Assembly: GCA_002496395.1 (NCBI GenBank)
Contig: DAJQ01000016.1
Coordinates: 10,443-16,224 of the forward strand
Origin: Methanocorpusculaceae archaeon UBA456
GTDB taxonomy: Archaea; Halobacteriota; Methanomicrobia; Methanomicrobiales; Methanocorpusculaceae
DNA: 5,782 bases
Direction of reading: 5' to 3'
Shown here in pieces: positions 1-5,782 of this stretch. A program made the position numbers and the translations under genes. Within the stretch, counting starts at the first letter, position 1; each line of letters starts with the position of its first letter. The notes below the pieces were generated by a model. The model saw nothing but the letters and a program-made list of their open reading frames with translations. It made no database searches and was not told the DNA's origin.

Positions 1-1
1 G

Positions 2-550
2 CTTGACACGCTCCTCTCAATGTTTCCAGCGGATCTCGGTGCAGGTGTTGTTATCACCCAGCATATGCCGGTTGGGTTCACCGCCGCACTTGCCGAGCGT
101 TTCAACCGCATCTGTCCATTGGATGTGAAAGAGACCGAGAATGGAGATGTCATTACCAGGAACAATATCCTCCTTTCAAAGGCAGGGTACCATACAATCA
201 TTACCAGCGCCCAGACAACACCCGGAAGGATCACCGGAAAGGTTGTTCATTCAAGCGGCCAGCCACTCCATGGAGTGAAACCGGCAGTCGATAAGACATT
301 TATATCTGCTTCAAAAGTCTATGGAAAAAATATCGTATCAGTGATCCTCTCGGGAATGGGAAGCGATGGCGGGGCTGGCATGCTGGCGATCAAGGAAGCG
401 GGGGGAAGAACCTTTGTTGTCCGTGAAGACGAATGCCTCGTCTACGGCATGGCCAGATCAGCACTTGAGCATAACGCAGTCCAGGAGACATTTTCCCTGA
501 AGAAGATGGCTGACGAGATTCACCGGGCAGTCCGGAGGATTGGAGGGTAG
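2..550 (+). CDS. cheB: Chemotaxis protein-glutamate methylesterase CheB, C-terminal part (cut by left window edge)
   Basis: CheB hydrolyses the glutamate methyl esters on chemoreceptors (and in many species deamidates receptor glutamines), resetting receptor sensitivity; it is cytoplasmic and activated by phosphate from CheA. The frame is open from base 2, so the apparent Met at 20 is internal and 182 residues are visible of a protein usually near 350. What remains is most of the methylesterase domain. The catalytic His lies in ITQHMPVGFT (codon 62-64) and the catalytic Asp in SGMGSDGGAG (codon 365-367). The nucleophile Ser of the GxSxGG motif and the N-terminal receiver domain must lie left of the window. 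The family motif RPSVD is seen as KPAVD. The TAG stop (548-550) sits one base before the cheA ATG, so the two genes are very probably co-transcribed and translationally coupled. The identification is firm; only completeness is unknown. Confidence 0.95.
   Translation, partial: LDTLLSMFPADLGAGVVITQHMPVGFTAALAERFNRICPLDVKETENGDVITRNNILLSKAGYHTIITSAQTTPGRITGKVVHSSGQPLHGVKPAVDKTFISASKVYGKNIVSVILSGMGSDGGAGMLAIKEAGGRTFVVREDECLVYGMARSALEHNAVQETFSLKKMADEIHRAVRRIGG
542..547 (+). promoter_or_regulatory. Ribosome binding site of cheA
   Basis: GGAGGG lies inside the last codons of cheB, 4 nt before the ATG at 552. It decides the cheA start. The TTG at 540 that would add four residues overlaps this site and has its nearest other GGAGG (534-538) only one base upstream, so it is unlikely to be used. 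A site within the upstream gene implies translational coupling of cheB and cheA. Confidence 0.8.
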
Positions 551-551
551 T

Positions 552-2783
552 ATGGTAGAGTCAGAGTTTGAGCAATATCGGGGCCTCTTCGTTGCCGAGT
601 CACGGGAGAATCATGAGGTGATTGTACGAAACCTTCTCATCCTTGAAGGCGGCGAAGACACAGGTGCAATCGATGAGATCTTCCGGGCTGCACACACCCT
701 GAAAGGTGCCTCCGCCTCGATGGGCTTTGATACAATGGAACATCTCTGCCATGCAATGGAGGATGTCTTCCAGGCGATCCGAAATAACGAACTGACCGTC
801 ACACAGGCTTTGATGGACGTCCTCCTCAGCACAGTCGATATCATTGAGGAGCAGATCGACGAGATCGAAGAAGGCGGGGATGGTTCATCCATCAATGTTG
901 ATGAGATGGTCGAGTCGCTCCGGACTGTAACCGGCAGTGGTGAGAAGAGAGAGACTCTACAGGAGCCAGTTATTAAAGAAATGCCCAATCTCCCCTCTCC
1001 TGAAGGTATAAACGGTGACCCACAATACACCATACGAATAGAGATCGATGAATCCTCCCTGATGAAGGATGTCAGGGCATTGATTGCTATTGGGAACCTC
1101 GAACAGTTTGGCACCATCCTCGGAACCAACCCCCCACTCTCCCAGCTGGAAGATGAGGATGCTCCCTTTGATGGCATACTGACCCTTGTGATAGAGAGTG
1201 ATGCAGGTATCGAGGCACTCCGATCAGCCGCATCAGGAACAGAAGTTGCCGCCGTCTCTGTCGAGGAGATTGTCACCGGGGCTTCAACAGAAGATCAGGC
1301 AGATACACAGAACCTGCCTCTCTACCAGATGATCATCAGTGTCGATGAAGAGTCGGCGATGAAAGGGCTCCGCGCCTGCATCTCCCTCGACCGCCTTGAG
1401 GAATGCGGAGCGATCATCAGCTGCGATCCCCCGCGTGAGGCGGTTGAAGATGGTCTCTTTGATTCAAACTTCCAGCTGACGATTGCAACAGACAAAGATC
1501 CGGAGGCATTGAAGAAAGCAGCGATGGTGCCGGAGATCCGATCTGTTGATGTCATCCCGCTGGATTCTCCGGATCTGTCAAAGCAGAAAGTTTCCACGCC
1601 AGCACGAAACGGTGAGGCGGGACCAAAAAAGAAGGATGATGCCAAGAGCCGGGAGATCAAGAACCTCAGGGTCGATATCCAGCAGCTTGATCGGATGATG
1701 AACCTGATCGAGGATCTTGTAATCAATCGGGGCCGCCTCAAGCAGATTGCAGAGAAGAACCAGATGAAGGAGATGGATGAGGCGATCAGCATGATTGATC
1801 GTTCTGTCTCTGAGCTCCAGGTCCTGATGATGGATATCCGGATGATCCCCTTAAATCACATCTTCAACCGCCTTCCACGTGTGGTCAGGGATACCGCCCA
1901 CTACGATGGAAAGGAAGTGAATTTTGTCATGGAGGGTGGTGAGACCGAACTTGACAGAAGCGTGATGGACGGCTTAAATGATCCCCTCCTCCACCTCATC
2001 AGGAATGCCGTCAACCATGGCATCGAATCTCCCGAGCGCCGGAAGGAGCTCGGAAAACCGGAAAAAGGGCTTGTTCAGCTCTCGGCACGCCGTGACCGTG
2101 ATAATGTCATCATCGAGCTCAGGGATGATGGTGCGGGAATCAATGTGGAGAAGGTGAAGGCTAAAGCTATCGAGAGAGGCATCCTCGCCCTGGATCAGGC
2201 AGACCAGCTGACGAAGGAGGAAGCAATCAGCTATCTCTTCCACCCGGGCTTCAGCACCGCCGATACCATCACCGATATCAGTGGACGTGGCGTCGGCCTT
2301 GATGTCGTCAGGGGTGCGATAGAATCGCTGAAAGGAACCATCCGCGTAACAACCAATGAGGGGAAGGGCTCGACTTTTGAGCTGTTGCTCCCACCCACAA
2401 TGGCGATCGTTGAGGTGATGATTGTCCGGCTGAATAACCGGAGGATTGCAGTCCCCATCAGCGCCATCGTTGAGGTGGCAAGCATGAGACGGGAGAATAT
2501 TCACCGGATCGGGACACAGGAGTCGATCCTCCTCAGGGATGAGGTATTGCCTCTCCATATGCTTGAAGAGATGTTTGGCGGATCAGATTCATCGGAGATT
2601 CTGATTGTTGTACAGTATAATAAGCAGAAATGCTGCATTGCCGTCGATATTGTCGAGGGGCAGCAGGAAGTGGTGGTAAAACCACTGAGTAAGATTATCG
2701 GAGTGATCCGGGGAATTTCTGGAATCACCATCCTCGGAGACGGGTATGTTGTTCCGGTATTAGATGTAAATACAATGGTGTAA
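552..2783 (+). CDS. cheA: Chemotaxis sensor histidine kinase CheA with two tandem P2-like domains
   Basis: CheA is the kinase at the centre of the receptor-CheW-CheA array; it autophosphorylates and passes phosphate to CheY and CheB. The product is 743 residues, starting MVESEFEQ. P1 (HPt) covers about 1-105, with the phospho-accepting His48 in AAHTLKGAS and the supporting Glu70. Two related segments, about 159-240 and 258-337, resemble the P2 CheY/CheB docking domain. A charged linker (KKKDDAKSREIK) leads to the P3 dimerisation helices, about 366-430. The P4 ATPase spans about 431-615, with the N box HLIRNAVNHGIE (481-492), G1 RDDGAGI (524-530), the HPGFSTAD lid region (about 564-571) and G2 SGRGVGLDVV (577-586). 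P5, CheW-like, is 616-743. All catalytic motifs are intact, so the kinase should be active. The gene follows cheB by 1 nt and precedes cheC by 3 nt. The second P2 makes the protein somewhat longer than a CheA with a single P2. Confidence 0.97.
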   Translation: MVESEFEQYRGLFVAESRENHEVIVRNLLILEGGEDTGAIDEIFRAAHTLKGASASMGFDTMEHLCHAMEDVFQAIRNNELTVTQALMDVLLSTVDIIEEQIDEIEEGGDGSSINVDEMVESLRTVTGSGEKRETLQEPVIKEMPNLPSPEGINGDPQYTIRIEIDESSLMKDVRALIAIGNLEQFGTILGTNPPLSQLEDEDAPFDGILTLVIESDAGIEALRSAASGTEVAAVSVEEIVTGASTEDQADTQNLPLYQMIISVDEESAMKGLRACISLDRLEECGAIISCDPPREAVEDGLFDSNFQLTIATDKDPEALKKAAMVPEIRSVDVIPLDSPDLSKQKVSTPARNGEAGPKKKDDAKSREIKNLRVDIQQLDRMMNLIEDLVINRGRLKQIAEKNQMKEMDEAISMIDRSVSELQVLMMDIRMIPLNHIFNRLPRVVRDTAHYDGKEVNFVMEGGETELDRSVMDGLNDPLLHLIRNAVNHGIESPERRKELGKPEKGLVQLSARRDRDNVIIELRDDGAGINVEKVKAKAIERGILALDQADQLTKEEAISYLFHPGFSTADTITDISGRGVGLDVVRGAIESLKGTIRVTTNEGKGSTFELLLPPTMAIVEVMIVRLNNRRIAVPISAIVEVASMRRENIHRIGTQESILLRDEVLPLHMLEEMFGGSDSSEILIVVQYNKQKCCIAVDIVEGQQEVVVKPLSKIIGVIRGISGITILGDGYVVPVLDVNTMV
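1026..1271 (+). repeat. First P2-like domain of CheA (protein-level tandem repeat, copy 1)
   Basis: Residues about 159-240 of CheA, beginning YTIRIEIDESSLMKDVRAL. Aligned by eye to copy 2 at 1323-1562, about 30 of 80 positions are identical. Shared landmarks include the DE-S-MK-R-A pattern near the start, LE-G-I followed by PP in the middle, and EAL--AA then E--V-V near the end. The pattern resembles P2 of Thermotoga CheA, a ferredoxin-like fold that docks CheY. The repeat is visible in protein, not in DNA, so the duplication is old. Function as a docking site is inferred from position and pattern. Confidence 0.75.
1323..1562 (+). repeat. Second P2-like domain of CheA (protein-level tandem repeat, copy 2)
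   Basis: Residues about 258-337 of CheA, beginning YQMIISVDEESAMKGLRAC and ending near RSVDVIPL. It is separated from copy 1 by a polar linker of about 17 residues (TGASTEDQADTQNLP region). It is two residues shorter in the loop after the PP landmark. A further linker of about 30 polar residues connects it to P3, as expected for a mobile docking domain. Confidence 0.75.
2777..2780 (+). promoter_or_regulatory. Probable weak ribosome binding site of cheC
   Basis: GGTG lies within the last codons of cheA, 6 nt before the cheC ATG at 2787, and matches the GGTG part of the archaeal Shine-Dalgarno consensus. With only 3 nt between the cheA stop and the cheC start, re-initiation by ribosomes finishing cheA is likely the main route. 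Confidence 0.4.
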
Positions 2784-2786
2784 ACA

Positions 2787-3407
2787 ATGGCATTACTGAC
2801 ACCCACACAGATGGATGCGCTTGGCGAACTTGGCAACATCGGGGCATCCCATGCAGCAACTACGCTCTCGCAGATGTTAATGGGCCAGATAGAGATGACA
2901 GTGCCTCTCGTTGAGGTTGTCGATCTGGCGGACATATACAAGCACGTAACCGATGAGACAGCAGCTCTTTCCATATTCCAGATGCAGGGCGAACTAGACC
3001 AGGGAGGGTATGTGATATTTATCATGCCACTCTCGTCTGCAATACGGATGACCAATACGATGCTCGGCATGGGGGACGAGGAGCGTGAACTCAATGAGAT
3101 GGATGAGAGTGCATTAACCGAGGTCGGCAATATCATGGTCTCTGCGTTTCTGGATGCAACAGCAGAGCTCCTGGGCGTTGTGATGCTCCCCTCTCCACCG
3201 GTTCTCGTCATTGATATGGCCCATGCCGCAGTCGAACAGCTCCTTGCAGAGGTTGCCTTTAATGTGAACGAGGTCGTCTTCTTCCACACAAAACTCTCAT
3301 GCGACCAGTATGCAATCAATGGCGATCTGGTGATGCTGCCAGAGATGAACACTCTCTCCCAGATCCTTGAGCTGATGGATAACCTCCTCAAGAAACATGC
3401 CAGTTAA
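2787..3407 (+). CDS. cheC: CheY-P phosphatase CheC
   Basis: CheC dephosphorylates CheY-P and, in organisms that have CheD, binds CheD and controls its receptor deamidase activity. The 206-residue product has the usual CheC length and carries both phosphatase signatures of the CheC/CheX/FliY family. The first is D10-x3-E14-x2-N17 in DALGELGNIGASHAATTLSQ. The second is S108-x3-E112-x2-N115 in ESALTEVGNIMVSAFLDA. Having both active sites separates it from CheX, which keeps one, and the lack of an N-terminal CheY-binding extension or C-terminal FliN domain argues against FliY. There is no signal peptide or membrane segment. It lies 3 nt after cheA and 19 nt before cheD, fitting the CheC-CheD partnership. 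Confidence 0.95.
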   Translation: MALLTPTQMDALGELGNIGASHAATTLSQMLMGQIEMTVPLVEVVDLADIYKHVTDETAALSIFQMQGELDQGGYVIFIMPLSSAIRMTNTMLGMGDEERELNEMDESALTEVGNIMVSAFLDATAELLGVVMLPSPPVLVIDMAHAAVEQLLAEVAFNVNEVVFFHTKLSCDQYAINGDLVMLPEMNTLSQILELMDNLLKKHAS

Positions 3408-3415
3408 GTGGCGAT

Positions 3416-3420
3416 GGAGA
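3416..3420 (+). promoter_or_regulatory. Ribosome binding site of cheD
   Basis: GGAGA in the 19-nt cheC-cheD gap, about 7 nt before the ATG at 3427. It supports that start over the out-of-frame ATG at 3431. Confidence 0.65.
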
Positions 3421-3426
3421 CATTGA

Positions 3427-3921
3427 ATGGATGAAGAACCAACCCGCTACAATGCAAAAGCCATCGTTATTGGCATCGGAGACTACCACACCGGAGCAGA
3501 GCCGATGACCTCTATTGGGCTTGGATCATGTATCGGGCTCATCATCCATGACACAAAACTCGGCATTGGCGGTATGGCACATATCATGCTTCCTGAGAGT
3601 GGAGGAAAGCGGGATCGCCTTGGGAAGTACGCCGATACCGCCATTGAGATCCTGATGAAGGAGCTTTCGAAGAAAGGATGCTCTTCAAAGACCCTTCAGG
3701 CAAAGCTTGTTGGTGGGGCACAGATGTTTGCAAATTTCAGCGGCAATCTCTCTATCGGCGAGCGAAATGTCGAGGCGGTCAGGGCAAAACTAAAGGAGAA
3801 CAGAATCCCGATAAAAGGCGAGGATGTTGGTGGAACAAAGGGAAGAACCGTCATGTACTGCCCGGAAAAAGGTTTTACCATCTCCATCCGGCGTGCGGAT
3901 GGAACCTGTTCTGAGATCTAA
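3427..3921 (+). CDS. cheD: Chemoreceptor glutamine deamidase CheD
   Basis: CheD converts specific receptor glutamines to glutamates, maturing receptors and providing an adaptation input; CheC sequesters it, and CheY-P favours the CheC-CheD complex in the characterised systems. The 164-residue product is normal in length. The catalytic Cys35 is in SIGLGSCIGLIIHD and the catalytic His52 in GGMAHIMLPES; the 17-residue spacing matches Cys27/His44 of Thermotoga CheD. The position of the third active-site residue (Thr21 in Thermotoga, six before Cys) is Ser29 here, a conservative change, with Thr28 next to it. The C-terminal half shows KLVGGAQMF and GEDVGGTKGRTVMY, both typical of the family. It is the last gene of the che operon in this window; the stop (3919-3921) is 30 nt from the stop of the convergent ABCE1 gene. 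Confidence 0.95.
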   Translation: MDEEPTRYNAKAIVIGIGDYHTGAEPMTSIGLGSCIGLIIHDTKLGIGGMAHIMLPESGGKRDRLGKYADTAIEILMKELSKKGCSSKTLQAKLVGGAQMFANFSGNLSIGERNVEAVRAKLKENRIPIKGEDVGGTKGRTVMYCPEKGFTISIRRADGTCSEI

Positions 3922-3942
3922 ATCATATACTATTATTGCCTA

Positions 3943-3949
3943 TTTTTCT
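3943..3949 (+). terminator. Possible archaeal T-tract terminator of the che operon
   Basis: TTTTTCT lies in the 30-bp AT-rich spacer (3922-3951) between cheD and the convergent ABCE1 gene. Archaeal RNA polymerase can terminate at short U runs without a hairpin, and no clear hairpin is seen here. The minus strand has no matching T run in this spacer. The tract is short and the call is an inference from position. Confidence 0.45.
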
Positions 3950-3951
3950 GC

Positions 3952-5733
3952 TCAATCATCAGATGCGGTCGCATAGTAATACTCTCTATGCGACTTCTGT
4001 TCGCGATCCAGGAATGATCCAATCTTATTGATCCTGGGCCTGCCGGTTTTGTCCCGTCTGAAGGTGATACCAAGGTTTTCGAGGAACCGGTTCATTCCCT
4101 CCTTCATCCAGAAGGGACCATATGCTGCCCCTTTTTTCCCGGGTTCTCCTTCAAAGACGAGAAGACGCTCAGAGAGCATATCAATTGAGTACATATCATG
4201 ATCGATGACGAGAATACCCACTTCCTTTCCTTCTGCAAAATGTTTCAGAACAGAGACAGTATTCATCCGCTGCTCGACATCAAGATGGGCGCTTGGTTCG
4301 TCGAGAATATAGAGATCAGCATCCTGAGAGAGGCAGAGTGCAATTGCCAGGCGCTGGAGTTCACCACCGGAGAGGGTATCTGCCGGAGACTGGAGGATCG
4401 GTTCAAGCACCAGCGGTTCGAGGATCTCGTGCTGATAGAATGAGGTATCAAACCGTTTTGTAGCAGAACGAAGGAGCTCCTCAACGGTTGCATCTGAACC
4501 AGCCTTGATATACTGGGGTTTGTATGATACCTTGATCCCTTCTTTGACATCATCTGATCCCGAATCGGGCATCTCAACCCCGGCAAGCAGTTTTGCAAAG
4601 GTACTCTTTCCAATACCATTTGCACCCACAATCCCAAGCACCTCACCTTTGCGGATCTCGCCGCCATCAATAGTCAGGCTGAATCCGGGGTAGGTCTTCG
4701 TCATCCGGGGAATCGTAAGGAGTTTCTCCCGCTCAACCATCTTCTGGTGGGATCTCGTCTCAAAGATCACCTGGTTCTTTCTGAACCGGACATTCTCCTC
4801 GTGCAGGAATCCCTCGAGATACTGGTTGATCCCGACACGGACCCCTTTTGGTCGGGTGATCACGCCGAAGACGGCAGGTTTTCCATAGCCGATATGCACG
4901 GTATCTGCGAGGAGATCAAGAATTGCCAGATCGTGCTCAACGATCATGATCGGCCGGATCTGGGCAAGTTCACGGATTAGCCGGGCTGTTGCCATCCTCT
5001 GGTAGATGTCAAGGAAGGGGGTGATCTCGTCAAGGAAATAGAAGTCGGCTTCGCGGGAGAGTGTGGCGGCAAACGCCACCCGCTGGAGCTCTCCACCGGA
5101 GAGGGTATCGATCTTTTTATCAAGGATCGCCCCCAGACCAAGCTCACTGATGTAGTGATCGAGGCGGCCGGTCTCATCGGTCTTCCTGAGGAGATCCTCG
5201 ACCTTTCCGCTGAAGATCTTTGGAATTCCATCGATATACTGGGGCTTGACCGCAACTTTTACCCCTCTTTCTGCGACAGCCTTGATATAATCAAAGAGTT
5301 CGGTTCCGGCGTACTGTTTCAGGATCAGATCCCATGTCCCTTCCCTCTCCTCATCTTCTCCGAGATTCGGTTTCAGCTGTCCTGAAAGGATAGCAACTGA
5401 TGTACTCTTCCCGATGCCGTTTGGACCAAGGATACCGGATACTTTTCCATCAACCGGGATTGGAAGGCCATAGAGGGCAAAGCCGTTCTTCCCATACCTG
5501 TGAGTTGGATTATCAAGCTCGACGGGGAGGGTGATGATATCAATTGCATCAAACGGACATTTCTTGATACAGATGCCGCACCCGACACAGAGTTCTTCAG
5601 AGATCTCTGCTTTGCCGTCTTCGCCGATGATGATCGTCTCATCACCGGTTCTGACGCGCGGACAGTAGATGATACATTCAGTGCCACACTTCTTTGAGTG
5701 GCACCGATCCCGATGGACGACTGCAAGACGCAT
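3952..5733 (-). CDS. ABCE1/Rli1 ribosome-recycling ATPase (iron-sulfur ABC protein)
   Basis: ABCE1 splits 70S/80S-type ribosomes into subunits after termination, working with aRF1/aPelota; it is cytoplasmic and essential in archaea and eukaryotes. The 593-residue product matches family length. Two [4Fe-4S] cluster motifs lie at the N-terminus: Cys11, 16, 20, 24 and Cys49, 52, 55, 59. NBD1 has Walker A GPNGIGKST (103-111), Q-loop KPQYI (Q165), signature LSGGE (211-215), Walker B with D235-E236 and H-loop His267. NBD2 has Walker A GANGIGKST (370-378), Q407, LSGGE (454-458), D478-E479 and His512. The C-terminus RPRINKIGSFLDREQK is the conserved ABCE1 tail. NBD1 reads DEITPFLD after the Walker B, where DEPSSYLD is usual. 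The ATG at 5731-5733 gives the family N-terminus (MRLAVVHRDRC), and an in-frame stop three codons upstream limits extension. No Shine-Dalgarno is visible. It is convergent with, and functionally unrelated to, the che operon. Confidence 0.97.
   Translation of the reverse strand: MRLAVVHRDRCHSKKCGTECIIYCPRVRTGDETIIIGEDGKAEISEELCVGCGICIKKCPFDAIDIITLPVELDNPTHRYGKNGFALYGLPIPVDGKVSGILGPNGIGKSTSVAILSGQLKPNLGEDEEREGTWDLILKQYAGTELFDYIKAVAERGVKVAVKPQYIDGIPKIFSGKVEDLLRKTDETGRLDHYISELGLGAILDKKIDTLSGGELQRVAFAATLSREADFYFLDEITPFLDIYQRMATARLIRELAQIRPIMIVEHDLAILDLLADTVHIGYGKPAVFGVITRPKGVRVGINQYLEGFLHEENVRFRKNQVIFETRSHQKMVEREKLLTIPRMTKTYPGFSLTIDGGEIRKGEVLGIVGANGIGKSTFAKLLAGVEMPDSGSDDVKEGIKVSYKPQYIKAGSDATVEELLRSATKRFDTSFYQHEILEPLVLEPILQSPADTLSGGELQRLAIALCLSQDADLYILDEPSAHLDVEQRMNTVSVLKHFAEGKEVGILVIDHDMYSIDMLSERLLVFEGEPGKKGAAYGPFWMKEGMNRFLENLGITFRRDKTGRPRINKIGSFLDREQKSHREYYYATASDD
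4352..4380 (-). repeat. Near-identical 29-nt segment coding the ABC signature, NBD2 copy
   Basis: Codes DTLSGGELQR in NBD2 of ABCE1. It differs from the NBD1 copy at 5081-5109 at only 2 of 29 positions, both silent third-codon changes. Protein conservation explains most of this, but codon choice is also almost the same. Confidence 0.6.
5081..5109 (-). repeat. Near-identical 29-nt segment coding the ABC signature, NBD1 copy
   Basis: Codes DTLSGGELQR in NBD1 of ABCE1; partner of 4352-4380, with 27 of 29 bases shared in the same orientation. Confidence 0.6.
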
Positions 5734-5782
5734 GGATGATCAGAGAAGGCTTGTTGTCAGGAGGATTGTCCAGGTGATGAAC
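5734..5782. other. Upstream region of ABCE1; possible end of another minus-strand gene
   Basis: These 49 bases hold no complete gene. On the minus strand, in the ABCE1 frame, an open stretch reads FITWTILLTTSLL and stops at TGA (5740-5742), 6 nt before the ABCE1 ATG. It could be the hydrophobic C-terminus of an upstream gene in the same operon, but 13 codons cannot prove coding. No TATA-like box is seen on either strand. On the plus strand, AGGAGG (5759-5764) precedes a GTG (5774) and an ATG (5777), so the start of a divergent gene is the competing reading. The window edge prevents a decision. Confidence 0.3.

Noticed and set aside
611..2558. Long minus-strand open frames inside cheA (221, 156, 194 and 84 codons)
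   Set aside because: They lie entirely opposite an intact cheA with recognisable domains, are rich in Ser/Arg/Ile as expected for reverse-frame translation, and show no family motif.
2501..3391. A 296-codon minus-strand open frame across cheA-cheC
   Set aside because: It covers both conserved CheC active-site motifs and the cheA-cheC junction on the other strand; its low-complexity Ser/Thr/Ile-rich translation is typical of a shadow frame.
3678..3914. A 78-codon plus-strand frame and a 63-codon minus-strand frame within cheD
   Set aside because: Both are overlapped by the conserved CheD C-terminal half and have no recognisable content.
3922..3935. TATA-like sequence near CATATACTATTA as a promoter
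   Set aside because: It sits between two converging stops with no gene starting downstream on either strand; general AT-richness of the spacer explains it.
4198..5697. Several short open frames on both strands inside the ABCE1 gene
   Set aside because: ABCE1 is intact from its Cys motifs to its conserved C-terminus across this region; the short frames carry no motif and no convincing start context.
1..5782. CRISPR array, tRNA, rRNA, insertion sequence or prophage signals
   Set aside because: None seen: no spaced direct repeats, no transposase or integrase, no terminal inverted repeats, and coding genes fill nearly all the sequence.

Overview
The window is protein-coding almost end to end. 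It looks like a piece of chromosome from a motile, archaellated euryarchaeon, most likely a methanogen of the Methanomicrobiales group. The archaeal call rests mainly on the minus-strand gene at 3952-5733, a clear ABCE1/Rli1 ribosome-recycling ATPase, a family restricted to archaea and eukaryotes. The full bacterial-type chemotaxis set beside it is typical of euryarchaea that acquired a che system. Base composition is moderate (about half G+C by eye). The genus cannot be fixed from this sequence alone.

Layout: positions 2-550 (+) hold the C-terminal part of the receptor methylesterase CheB, cut by the left edge. Then come cheA (552-2783), cheC (2787-3407) and cheD (3427-3921), all on + with gaps of 1, 3 and 19 nt, so they form one operon whose promoter lies left of the window. 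A 30-bp AT-rich spacer with a short T tract separates cheD from the convergent ABCE1 gene (3952-5733, -). The last 49 bases lie upstream of ABCE1 and hold no complete gene.

Together the che genes form the signalling core and the adaptation arm of chemotaxis. CheA autophosphorylates on the P1 histidine and feeds phosphate to CheY and CheB. CheB demethylates (and may deamidate) receptors. CheD deamidates receptor glutamines. CheC removes phosphate from CheY-P and, by family knowledge, binds CheD. No cheR, cheW, cheY, receptor or archaellum gene is in view; those would have to lie to the left or elsewhere. ABCE1 is an unrelated housekeeping gene and marks the right end of the che cluster.

I see no new biological system here. 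The most distinctive point is that CheA carries two P2-like (response-regulator docking) domains in tandem, where the textbook architecture has one. Smaller points are a serine in place of the usual CheD threonine, an unusual D-loop in ABCE1 NBD1, and an ABCE1 start without a visible ribosome binding site.
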